NCBI GenBank assembly: GCA_964059195.1
Contig: CAXKWD010000005.1
Location: 151,433,265-151,497,264 of the forward strand
Origin: Ectobius pallidus
Taxonomy: Eukaryota > Arthropoda > Insecta > Blattodea > Ectobiidae
Direction of reading: 5' to 3'
DNA: 64,000 nt
Position numbers and translations under genes: made by a program. Under the pieces are notes generated by a model. It did not search any database. It had not been told where the DNA came from and saw nothing but the letters and a program-made list of their open reading frames with translations. How positions within the stretch are numbered: the first letter of the stretch is position 1; each line of letters starts with the position of its first letter. This document shows positions 12,366-22,000 of this stretch, piece by piece.

Positions 12366-12368
12366 CCA
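11667..12368. mobile_element. Non-autonomous hAT-type element, complete
   Basis: The 702-bp element has inverted ends TAAGGCAAGGCATTT (left) and TGGGGCAAGGCATTT (right, reverse complement). They are flanked by perfect 8-bp target duplications ATAATGAG at 11659-11666 and 12369-12376. An 8-bp duplication with T-A-G/A-rich termini is typical of hAT transposons. Subterminal ATGACCTAAAA motifs recur. There is no transposase, so mobility would depend on a partner element. Related copy: 28857-29772. Confidence 0.88.
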
Positions 12369-12381
12369 ATAATGAGAAATC

Positions 12382-12613
12382 GGCCTGGGTGGCGCAAGTT
12401 GTATCGCGCTGGCTATCTGTTCCCGAGGTTGCGGGTTCGATCCCGGCCCAGGTCGATAACAATTATGTGTGCATAAATGTGACAGGCCTAAATCAGTAGA
12501 CTAACTGGCATGTAAAAAAAAAAGAACTCCCGCGAAACAAACTTCCGGCACACCGGCGACGGTTACAGACCTAAGGTGCAGTACATCCCCGTCGTTAAAT
12601 ACCCATATACCAA
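12382..12613 (+). mobile_element. tRNA-derived SINE, family 1, copy A
   Basis: The 5' head CGGCCTGGGTGGCGCAAGTTG and the later GGTTGCGGGTTCGATCCCGG are RNA polymerase III A- and B-box-like parts of a tRNA-related head. The body contains TGTGACAGGC, then AGAACTCCCGCG, TTCCGGCACACCGGCGACGG and CATCCCCGTCGTTAAATA. The element is flanked by CCAATAATGAG (12366-12376, repeated at 12614-12624). This target duplication includes the end of the adjacent hAT element and its own duplication, so the SINE arrived later. The second copy is at 49458-49668. Confidence 0.88.
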
Positions 12614-12710
12614 CCAATAATGAGCAAATGCATTTATACTAACGACTTTTTTTTCAGAAACAGTAGATTATTCCTTTAATAATATAATTCATCTAAATAT
12701 TCCTAGTAAA

Positions 12711-12914
12711 AAGTGTTCCCGTTTACAGACCATGGAGGCCTAGAAGGTTCCAGGTGCTGAGGCTACCAGATTTTTATACAATCGGCACATGAAGGTGGTA
12801 AGGTTGTCAGCCTTATGCACCGGCCACCTTTACCCCCAGGATTGCTCCTGGTACTCATTTCTGTGTGAGGCTGAGTCGACCTCAGGGCCATAGTGTCACC
12901 AGAAGGACAAGCGA
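12711..12914 (-). mobile_element. SINE-like repeat, family 4, head-truncated copy
   Basis: This aligns by eye with 47606-47820. Shared blocks are AAGTGTTCCC, GGAGGCCT/GGAGGTCCT, AGATTTTTA, ACCCCCAG.ATTGCTCCTG, TGAGTCGAC/TGAGTTGAC and ACCAGAAGGA. The tRNA-like head present in the other copy (minus strand) is missing here. The open frame in this interval is a by-product. Confidence 0.7.
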
Positions 12915-13356
12915 GAAAAAGGAAATCAATTTGAAGCAGTGATATTTTCAATTCTTTAGCCTTGGTAATTTAGTAAAACATACCTAAGAAAAATTCAGAC
13001 TAATTATAGCCTACGTCAAATGATTCTTCCCTTATAATTTTAACATAATTATGGATCTTTGTAAACTTCTCTGACTAAAAATGAAAAATAAAAAATTACG
13101 ACACTCTTTTCAGTAAACACACCAAACAATTTTCTTTACAATATGCGGTGATGTAACTGGAGGAACTAAACATTTTTCATATAAAACAAGACAAGGCAAT
13201 GAATGCTAGAAAATTATGTACCATGACGAATGTAATTTAAAAATAGGATACAGATGACATTTAACGGCAAATAAAACGCATAGTTATTCAAGAAGGTTGA
13301 CTTCATGATTAATAATGAAATTGTAATAATATTAATAATAACTAATAATGAAAAGA

Positions 13357-13495
13357 TGAAGTCAGGCTGAAAAATTCAATACCATAGCCGGGATTTAAAC
13401 CAGGATCTTCGGCTCTCCGTGCCACTGCTTTTACCAAAATGCCGGCATAACAATAATTTCTCGAACTGACTCACATTTCCCAGTACACCAACAGG
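13357..13495 (-). mobile_element. tRNA-related SINE, family 2, copy A (minus)
   Basis: On the minus strand it carries a degraded tRNA-like head (the plus strand shows GCCGGGATTTAAACCAGGATC, then TCGGCTCTCCGTGCC). It is followed by the body that reads TGACTTCATC and CTGAAAAATTC at its 3' side. The plus-strand copy lies just downstream (13663-13895) and another minus copy at 26996-27145, so two neighbouring copies here are in opposite orientation. Confidence 0.7.
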
Positions 13496-13509
13496 AGTTC
13501 TCAACATAT

Positions 13510-13650
13510 TCAAATTCCGGCTATGGCATTCAATTTTTTAGTCTGACTTCACCTTTCCATTTTAGCCTACACACGGCCAGTGTGAAATAATTATCAGTCC
13601 AATGTGATCTACTAGTGGTTTACTATGAAGCCCGGGTCTTAAAGCACTTA
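13510..13650 (+). repeat. Family 2 SINE 3' body, partial
   Basis: CATTCAATTTTTTAGTCTGACTTCACC and CACACGGCCAGTGTGAAATAATTATCA match the 3' body of the copy at 13663-13895 without its tRNA-like head. It stands head to tail with that copy and inverted to the one at 13357. Confidence 0.6.
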
Positions 13651-13662
13651 CTAGTTTGTAAA

Positions 13663-13895
13663 TCGCTACTGGGTTGGTATCTCATATCGAGAACGCCTGG
13701 TGGTATACTGGGATATGTGAGTCAGAGAATTTAATGTTGCACCAGCATGTTGCCAAGATAACTCAGTTGGTAAGAGCAGCGGCACGGAGAGCCGAAGATC
13801 CTGATTCAAATCCCAGCTAGGCATTGAATTTTTCAGTCTGACTTCACCTTTCCATCTACACACGGGCAGGGTGAAAGAATTATCATTCCAAAATA
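13663..13895 (+). mobile_element. tRNA-related SINE, family 2, copy B (plus)
   Basis: A tRNA-like segment at about 13750-13825 has GATAACTCAGTTGGTAAGAGC (A box) and CCTGATTCAAATCCC (B box). It is preceded by ATACTGGGATATGTGAGTCAG and followed by TTTTTCAGTCTGACTTCACC and CACACGGGCAGGGTGAAAG. The best-preserved head of this family is in the copy at 26996-27145. An upstream-attached segment in all copies suggests a composite repeat rather than a simple tRNA pseudogene. Confidence 0.75.
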
Positions 13896-13911
13896 TCCAT
13901 TTCACCATTAA

Positions 13912-13970
13912 GTTATTATTATTAGTGATTTTATTATTATTATTATTATTATTATTATAATTATTATTAT
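13912..13970. repeat. (TTA)n microsatellite
   Basis: Long imperfect TTA tract with one GTGATT interruption. Confidence 0.85.
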
Positions 13971-14205
13971 GTACATGCTTCCATAGCTCACTTGGCATAC
14001 GAGTACATACAGGTGAGATCTGATATGAAAGGATTTACGTAATTTCTGTTTGTATAAAAGGTTATTATTTAGTTTATCATAATCACAATAATCCATATCA
14101 TAAATATTACTGCCATTTTATCATCAAGATGCCTGCTATTTAAAATGTTTAAAAATCGTCTGTAACATATATAAATAAATAAATAAATGAAATGAAATTA
14201 TTATT

Positions 14206-14700
14206 AAACTAGCAGGTGCCCGCGGCTTCGCCCACGATAATTAATTAAAAATTAATAATTAAGGGCAAAATAATTAAAACGTATTTGTTAACACTTACAC
14301 GTGAATCATATATCAACTAAATGATTAATAATTATAACGAAACAGCTAAAAATCCAGCTTTGGAGTGCTTTACACGATTAGATGCTTTTATTTCCAAGAT
14401 ATGACAAAAGAGGCAAAGCCACCTGCAATTGATTTGACAATTGAAATCTATATTGAAATCTGATGCTTCGATAGCGCAAAAAATTCACCTTTTCTACCAG
14501 TTTTTCACTCATAACTCGCGAACGAAAGCGAAAATTAAAAATCCGACTTCGAAGAGCATGCGGCCACCCTTCACAGTCTATGCTTAAAATTTCAGATCTC
14601 TGTATGCAGCAGATTTCACTGGGCATCGCGCAAAGACAAACACTTCCTCTTATTAATATACTCGTAGATTTAATCTGAAGATTCACAGCCATGACACCTA
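14206..14700 (+). repeat. Dispersed repeat with GC-rich 5' signature, copy A
   Basis: It begins AAACTAGCAGGTGCCCGCGGCTTCGCCCACGATAATT. Its first ~160 bases match the reverse complement of 37470-37640 (GGCTTCGCCACGATAATT, GTTAACACTT.CACG.GAATCAT, GAAACAGC). The ACTAGC..GTGCCCGCGGCTTCGCCC signature is common in insect repeat families, but I cannot name the family. The open frame on the other strand has no recognisable domain. Confidence 0.6.
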
Positions 14701-14713
14701 CAGTGTTACCTAA

Positions 14714-15109
14714 AGGCTAGTTTACACGATGACACTAGGTTTCGTAACCACTTTCTTGAAAGTGATTTCATGAAACTAATTACACACATTTTCTTTCCAA
14801 TGTAACCACACATTTCATGTTATTTCTGAAGTTCAGGTTGTTAAAATCCCATATAAACGTTTGAAACACCAATGAATACAGTCATTTCACAATTTCCTCA
14901 CTTCCCCATTTCATTTTACGAAATGCGAACAAGCTAAATAAGCGTATAATCTCAAAATTACTATTATAGTTTCGTGAAAAGTTGGAATCAGCCGAAACTG
15001 TCTAGTATCGTAACTCATTGTCGTCAGTACATCTAGCGCTTGCGCATTCAAGTAAAAAACAGTTGCGAAACTGAGTTACGAAACCTAATTTCGTCGTGTA
15101 AACTAGCCT
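14714..15109. mobile_element. Harbinger-type MITE
   Basis: The 396-bp element has inverted ends starting AGGCTAGTTTACACGA, extending about 35 bases with a few mismatches to AGGTTTCGTAAC. It is flanked by TAA on each side (14711-14713 and 15110-15112). A 3-bp TWA-type duplication with this terminal sequence is typical of PIF/Harbinger MITEs. It has no coding capacity. Confidence 0.8.
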
Positions 15110-16057
15110 TAAGTCAGTACAGGTTTTACGAGGTAAATCTCTGAGCAATACATTACGAAACTTTCAGTTACATCCTTGAACATACGCAGCATGTGTAACA
15201 GTAATACTGTCAATGTCAAGTTCGTACTTTCACGACTAGACACCTGAACAACCAAGATGATTAATGGACTTCACTAAGCTGAGGCTTAGCACAGAGGGTT
15301 AGTAAAAAAATTAGCCTATATAAAAATCTAATATTTCATCTCTGTCTAACTCTAAACCGATTTGTCGCAAAAACTACTACCAATATAGAGCTGAAATTCT
15401 GCATGGTAATAATTACCAGGAAAGGTTATAGGACTACAGTCGTTCACTTATCTCAGCTAATTCATCTAATCTCATTTATATTCAGTTTCTGTTAATTGAA
15501 TAAGGTGACACAAGCCATGGCACATAACAACTAAAATAAGTAGGCCTATCAAATATTTTATGGCCTACCGTAAAACCCTGTTTTCTCCCATTTTATTGTT
15601 ACTAACCACCATTAATTTATTTACAATAACTGAAAGTATTTTATTAAGATATAGAATAAGAACAAAAATGTCAAAAGTTTTAGAGTTCTAGGATAAAAAT
15701 TGTAAACACTTAGGGAATATTTACTCTTTAGAGTTTAGATTTGCTTCGTGCTGGGAATTGGCCTTCTTGGAAAAGTTTCCCCGTTAAGTAACATGCGAAG
15801 ATAATTTCCTTGACTATGTCATTCATACTAGGCATATTATTCTGACCCTGTCCAATACCGTTTACCAATACCTCGGATATCGTCCAATCACGGTCGTCCT
15901 TCTTATGTAGTGTGTAAGTGTTTATTACAATAATTAACTTTTTACAAATTCCAATGCAAACAGTCGCATGGGTCCGCATGGACCGTACATGCTTACGCAA
16001 AAACACACAAAAAAAGAACAAATAATATAAATACAAAATAACACAAACAAACTAAAT
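15110..16057. other. Non-coding stretch with one unassigned open frame
   Basis: A minus-strand open frame at 15728-16036 (102 codons) ends in a well-mixed, hydrophilic sequence: DWTISEVLVNGIGQG, then MNDIVKEIIFACYLTGKLFQE. I recognise no domain. It lies immediately downstream (minus sense) of the LINE ORF2 at 16058 and could be part of that element's 3' region. No splice acceptor with a pyrimidine tract is evident. The rest has no gene. Confidence 0.3.
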
Positions 16058-17290
16058 CTATTCCTCACCCTTCACACCCGCTCTCCAATTCGTCGCTTTT
16101 TCAAACCTGAGCTGTCTCGCCTTCATTAAAAACTTCCCAATGCCTTCCTCAACGTTTTTTCCCGTCAGTAACTCCAAACATTTCCGTTGATCCCTATTTG
16201 ATTCCATAAAAGATAATGGTAAATATTTTACCCTCCAATTTTCCAAACCTTCACAATTCGCCAAAATATGAAACCATGATTCTTCCCCCTTACATACAAA
16301 CATACTCTCATTCCGTTTTCATCTATGATCTTAATCATTCTCCACGCACCGAGTCTAATCCAAGCGAGGCCTAGTTTACTGACTTTAGATCCTTTTCCTA
16401 TGTAGTGCTCCTTCCCCCACTCCAATTTTAACCGCGATTGTAATTCAAGTGAAACCATAGTCTGACATTGTGCATTTGTCTGTTGTCTATCAATATCCTT
16501 CAAACGGTTCTTAACCTTCCTCCACACACACTTTTCCTATTTCCCTGCCCATCCAACCAAACGTATCCCATCCCAATTGTTTCTAATCCCTTTCTTAATT
16601 TAGAAGCCCATGTATTTCCTCCTATTCTTAGCTGTTCTTGATAACATATTGCTCTAATTAGAGACTGATCCCCCAGCATAAGTTGTAACCAATATTTCAC
16701 CGCCCTAATTTTACACTCTATAGTCTCACTATGCGCTCCAAACTCTCTCATAATGCCACAGTTTGCAGTACCCCTCCCTACCCCCAAAATCCCTTTCAAA
16801 AAACGCGTCCTGGCCTGATCTAGATTCCCTGTTTCTTCCCAACCCCATAAGTCATCGTCGATCTCACTATTGCCCCGTACAGAGTTTCCAAAACACCTAT
16901 TGACATGTCTGGAATTTTACTACGTATCCGAAGAGTTTCAGCTGATTTCAGTCCCGCTTTATGTTTCGTCACCTCAATGTGCTTTGCCCATCGTCCGTTC
17001 ATAGTAAGCGTCAATCCTAAATACACGAAGTTCTTCACGTTATCCAAAGATTGTCCCGCATACGTCCATGTCTCTTCCCTGCTATAAACTGATCCGTTCT
17101 TAAAGGTCATAGACTTAGTCTTTTTTGTATTAACAGTAAGTGACCATTCCTCGCAGTAAGTTTGAAGCCTGTCTAGTCCCAGTTGTAGTCCGTGAATCGT
17201 AGTCCGTGAATCGTCGTTGAACATAACACCATGTGATCTGCGTATAAAAGCACAGGAACATGAACATTCCCTCTTATAATTTGCTTGCTA
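16058..17290 (-). pseudogene. LINE reverse transcriptase ORF2 C-terminal half, broken
   Basis: Read on the minus strand, the frame begins with VPVLLYADHMVL, matching the YADD-type catalytic box of non-LTR reverse transcriptases. It then continues in another frame: LDRLQTYCEEWSLTVNTKKTK, KNFVYLGLTLTMNGRW, then ARTFLKGILGVGRG. It ends with a CFVCKGEESWFHILANCEG motif (C-x2-C-x8-H-x4-C), the terminal zinc-knuckle-like motif seen in several LINE clades. The second catalytic aspartate of YADD is a histidine. A 14-bp tandem duplication (17187-17200 and 17201-17214) shifts the frame just after this box, and further frame changes occur near 16810 and 16530 and within 16228-16303. It is 5'-truncated, with no endonuclease seen. 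It is a dead copy. Confidence 0.85.
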
Positions 17291-17642
17291 CGAACACAAA
17301 GATGCAATTTTATCCAAGAAAACTTCAGCTTGTTACTAGAAACGTAAAGTATCAGTAAAGTAAAGTATCAGTGATTAATACGTTATATTATAAGGGATTT
17401 TCTACTAGTGAACCAGATGGTGTTCATTGCCAGTATTCAACTGTATCATTGCCAAACCGTTCGTGAAATCGAACTCGGAGACCATTTTCAGTATTTAAAA
17501 CTCAATTTAAAAAAAACTGTTGGTAGTTTTGAGTTCTCTTACGGCTATCGAGAAAATATAATTTTAATGACTTCCGACGATTATGTTCCTTGGCAAAATG
17601 TCTTTGATTTTTAACAAACAAAATAAATTATCAAGAAGAAAG
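17291..17642. other. Gap before BEL/Pao insertion
   Basis: No gene. The open frame on the minus strand can be followed a little beyond the LINE fragment (to about 17340), so some of this may be LINE sequence. A short duplicated TAAAGTATCAGT lies at 17345-17371. Confidence 0.5.
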
Positions 17643-17647
17643 ATTAG
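17643..17647. repeat. Target-site duplication of BEL/Pao element (left)
   Basis: ATTAG here is repeated exactly at 26480-26484, directly outside the two LTRs. A 5-bp duplication fits BEL/Pao integrase. Confidence 0.95.
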
Positions 17648-18840
17648 TGTTCCCGCTCCCACGTTAGCTCGCAGGCGAAATAGGGACACGGGGAAACCTC
17701 TCCGGTTTGAAGGATGCTACACTAAGTCAAGTTTAAATACATTTATTGAGCCCCTTGAAAGATACAAAGAGCACAATGGACAAAATGATAAATAGACCCT
17801 TTAAAATACAAGATGGAATTTTGTATCTTGCTTTACAAATAAATTCCTCTTCCTAGCGGTGCCGAAGAAGATGAAATGTTGATGAAGTCAAGGGGAGACG
17901 ACTTAGTAAGCTCCTTCTGGAAAATAAGGCATGCTTGCCTTATAAGACTGATGAATAGCTCGGAGGACCAGAGCAGAGCAATTTTTATAGTCGCGCTTGC
18001 TCGGACGACTGAGAAAGAATTTCACTATTCTTGAAGTGAATGCGCACTATCAGCAAATTATTTTAAGGTCGACTTGCTGCTTCGACCGAAAAGAAGAACC
18101 TTTAGATGTTGCTTCGACACTGCAACTAAAATTAAGCACTCTGAAATATTCACTTCACAGCAGTACTTACAGTAAATCCTTTTACTTAATGAGTTACGCA
18201 TTCAAGTCCATACGGTTTGATCAGGGAAGTAAAAAACTTGGCTTCACACATTTGTAATTAAATCACAAATAAATTACTTTGATGAATGTACTAAATTGCG
18301 TCTCTGCAATAACTAGGGCTGGGAAACTTCAAATTCCCAGCTCGACAATAATAACTAGATTCAGAATTCTGAACTGAAAACTAGCCTGGCGAAAACTTCG
18401 AACGAGTGAATAAGAATGAATAGCAAGAATGACAGACGTCACGACATGTGACGTAAAGCAAGAATCCCATTGGCCAAGAAAAACAATAAATAATTAATCT
18501 TGGAAATAAATCAATTAAGTTACATTAAAATACTAGAACATAAATAAGAGAATTAATAGCATTACTATAAAACTGAATTGTTTCTTTAAAAACACAAAAT
18601 TATGAATAAAATATATTAAAAAATAATCAGACTGAAACTTTGGGTTGGAGATTATAACATGACTATCCAAAAAATGAAAGATGCGACAGTCAAAAGTCAT
18701 TTCTTATGAGAATTGATGGGAGAAAGAACAAACAGATAAGTAAGTTCATATTTAAAATTATATTGAAGACACAACAAGAAAAATAAAACAAACGAAGTCA
18801 CAAGCCTGTTGCCATAGCAACACGAATGCTAGACGGAACA
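17648..18840 (-). repeat. BEL/Pao 3' LTR
   Basis: This is the low-coordinate LTR, which is the 3' LTR because the element is on the minus strand. It has the same length as the copy 7639 bases away and no gap is needed to align them. A minus-strand AATAAA (17742-17747) lies about 95 bases from the LTR end and may direct polyadenylation. The plus strand holds an 86-codon frame (17997-18257) repeated identically in the other LTR. Confidence 0.96.
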
Positions 18841-19005
18841 TATTGCCCGCGATAATTTCGCTCGTGAAATTATCTAACAGAATGTGACGTCAAGCAAATT
18901 CGTGAATGCAAGGATTCGAGGCCAAAACAACTATCAAGTCGCAATAAAGTCAAAATCGGTGGAGTGGGATGCGTCCGGCATCAGCACTCTGAATGAAAGC
19001 AGGTG

Positions 19006-22000
19006 TCACTGTCCCTCTTCACTGACAGGCAGAGGAGCCAACTTGATGAGGGGCCTCTTATAAGTGCCTGAGACAGTGCGCACAGTGACAACTCTGACAA
19101 GGCCGTCTGGGCCTGGGTGTACTTGGTGCACCAGACCAAGCACCCACCTATGAGGAGGTACATTGTCCTCGAGAACCAATACAGGGGTACCCAAAGGAAC
19201 GTCTGGCAGTACCTTATGCCACCTTGCACGACGCTGTAGCGTGTGGAGATAATCCACGGACCACTTCTTCCAAATACAAGTGACCATCTGCTGAAGATGG
19301 TTCCAACGGGAACGCAGGCTGTACCCACCAGAGAGGTCAGGACTGGGCACCGACACAATGGGCTTGCCAATAAGAAAGTGGCCGGGAGACAAATATCCAA
19401 AGTCATCCACGTCCTCAGATAACGACATCAAAGGACGTGAATTCAAGAATGACTCAATTTGTGTGAGAACAGTAGACATCTCCTCGTAAGTGTACTTACA
19501 GGACGAGGACATCCTCTTCAAGTGGAACTTCAAAGAGCGTACTGCCGCCTCATGAAGTCCTCCCATGTGTGGAGAGTGAGGAGGCAAGAAACGCCAATGA
19601 ATGTTCAAATGCGCAGTGGCGTCTTGCACTGCGGAGTGATGTTCTGATGACATCAAAAGCCTAGAGAGGTTCTGCAGGTCGGCGTGAGCTCCGACAAAGT
19701 TTCTACCATTATCACAAGTGATTGAACTTGGAATTCCACGACGACTTGTGAACCTTGACAATGCCGCCAGGAAGGCACGTGAGGTGAGCGAAGTCACTAG
19801 CTCAACGTGTACGGCCTTCGTGGACATGCAGACAAAAATAGCAACGTAGGCTTTAGTAGTCACCTTGGACCGCGGGCCACCAAACTTGAGAGAGAATGGA
19901 CCGGCGTAGTCCACACTAGAGTTTGTGAAAGGAGGGAGAGGATTTACTCTCTCAGGAGGCAGATCAGCCATCTTTTGCTGAAAAGCCTGAGCCTCAAAGC
20001 GGAAGCAAACACTACAGCGCCTCCGTACACTGCGAACCAGCTTGCGAATGCAAGGGATCCAATACGACTCTCGCAAGTGTGAGATGACTAGCTGAGGTCC
20101 TGCATGACCTAGATGCAAGTGCACATGGAGAACTAACTGCCTGGTGAAAGCATGCTCTGCAGGAAGTAATATCTGATGCTTGTTGTCAAAGGGTAGGTTG
20201 GACCGACTTAGACGTCCACCTACACGCAGGATGTTATCCTGAATAAAGGGGCATAGTTGCCGGATCTTACTAGAAGAAGGCAAATCTTGCGAGGAAGACA
20301 ATGCTTGAATTTCCTTTCTGAAAGCATTCCTTTGAATGATTCTAATGCAAGAATGCAAAGCTTCAGTAAGCTCTGACGGCAGCAAAGGGCCATTGATAGG
20401 TGACTTGAGTTTCAAGTAATTATTAATGAAACGTCGCACATAAGCCATGACCCTGATTGTTTTCAAGTGTGAAAACTTAGTCAGCCATGGGCTTAAGCTA
20501 GAGGTTTCGATGGTGACTAGCGCTGCTATCTTCACCTCTGGGAGAGACGAAGACTCGAGCTCAGTGGGCAAACTGGGCCACTGAGTGGAGTCGGCAGTAA
20601 GCCAAGAAGGGCCTGACCACCACAGAGAGTTGTTAAGTAGGTCAGAAGGGGTGGCTCCCCTAGAGATGAGATCAGCGGGATTGTCCTTAGATGACACATG
20701 CGACCAAGATTCAATGGCAGTGAATTCTTGGACGTCCGCGACTCTGTTAGCCACGAAAGTCTTCAGTTTAGAAGGTGAATGGTTTAACCAACCAAGTACA
20801 ACCTTGGAGTCACTCCACAGGTGTACTGAACTTATAGAAAGTTGCAACGCAGGTAACACCCGGTGAACTAACGTTGCCAACAAGTGAGCTGCCAACAACT
20901 CAAGGCGAGGTATAGTCGTTGCCTTCAAAGGGGCAACCCTAGACTTGGCACAAAGCAGACAGCTCTTGGCCTTATCGAGGTGATTAGTAGATCGTAGGTA
21001 CAGACAGGCGCCATAAGCCACCTCGCTAGCATCACAGAAACCGTGCAACTGCACAGATACGAAGTTCTGCTGTAATGCTAGCCGAGGGATAGCGATGCTG
21101 GAGATGAACTGAAGTTGGTTGTGAATCTTGCGCCACTTGTCGGCGACCGCAGAAGGAATGGGCTGGTCCCATGAAGTAGTCTCCTTCCACAAAGATTGGA
21201 ACAGAATCTTGCAGTAGGACACTATAGGGCATATTAGCCCAAGGGGATCAAAAATAGAGGCTATACAAGATAGCAATGTCCTTCTGGAACAGGTGGTGAA
21301 TGGCTTGGAGGGATCGACTGAAGTTTCGATCCTGAGCATATCGTCAGAAGGTTGCCATATGAGGCCTAGCGCCTTTATGGAGGAGGTGTCAGAATCACCA
21401 AAGGTTCTGTGGTCGAGAGACTCCCGCAGCTCAGGAGGAACGTCTTGGAGCAGTTCCACAGAATTGGAACTCCACTTACGAGGATTAAATCCACCTAGGG
21501 GGAGAAGCTCTCTCAGCTGAGAGACAATAACCTTGGCCTCAGACAGCGTAGCAGCTGTGGCCACTATGTCATCGACATAGATGGAATTGTTTATGATGGA
21601 GGCTGCTACAGGAAACTTGCTTCCCTCGTCGATGGCTAGCTGTTTAAGAGCTCTGGTTGCCAGGAAGGAGGCAGAAGCAGTGCCATAAGTGACCGTGGTT
21701 AGGTCAAACAGCTGAATAGGGTCTGACACAGAAGTTCTCCAGTAAATCTGCTGGAGAGGTTGGTGGTCGGGATGGACTAAGACCTGTCTATACATCTTCT
21801 CGATGTCCGCTGTGAACGCCACTGGATTGAACCTAAAGCGTAGGAGGATCGAGAAGAGGTCAGGCTGCACCACCGGACCTACCGCAAGAATGTCATTGAG
21901 TGACTTCCCGTTAGAAGACTTCGCCGAAGCATCAAAAACTACCCTGAGTTTAGTCGTGGTGCTGGAAGGCTTCAAAACGGGATGGTGCGGGATAATATAC

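Noticed and set aside
13908..14096. Open frame rich in Ile/Asn
   Set aside because: Translation of the TTA/AAT microsatellite.
18841..19005. Envelope-like gene after integrase in the BEL/Pao element
   Set aside because: Only 165 bases separate the gag-pol stop from the 3' LTR, too short for any such gene.
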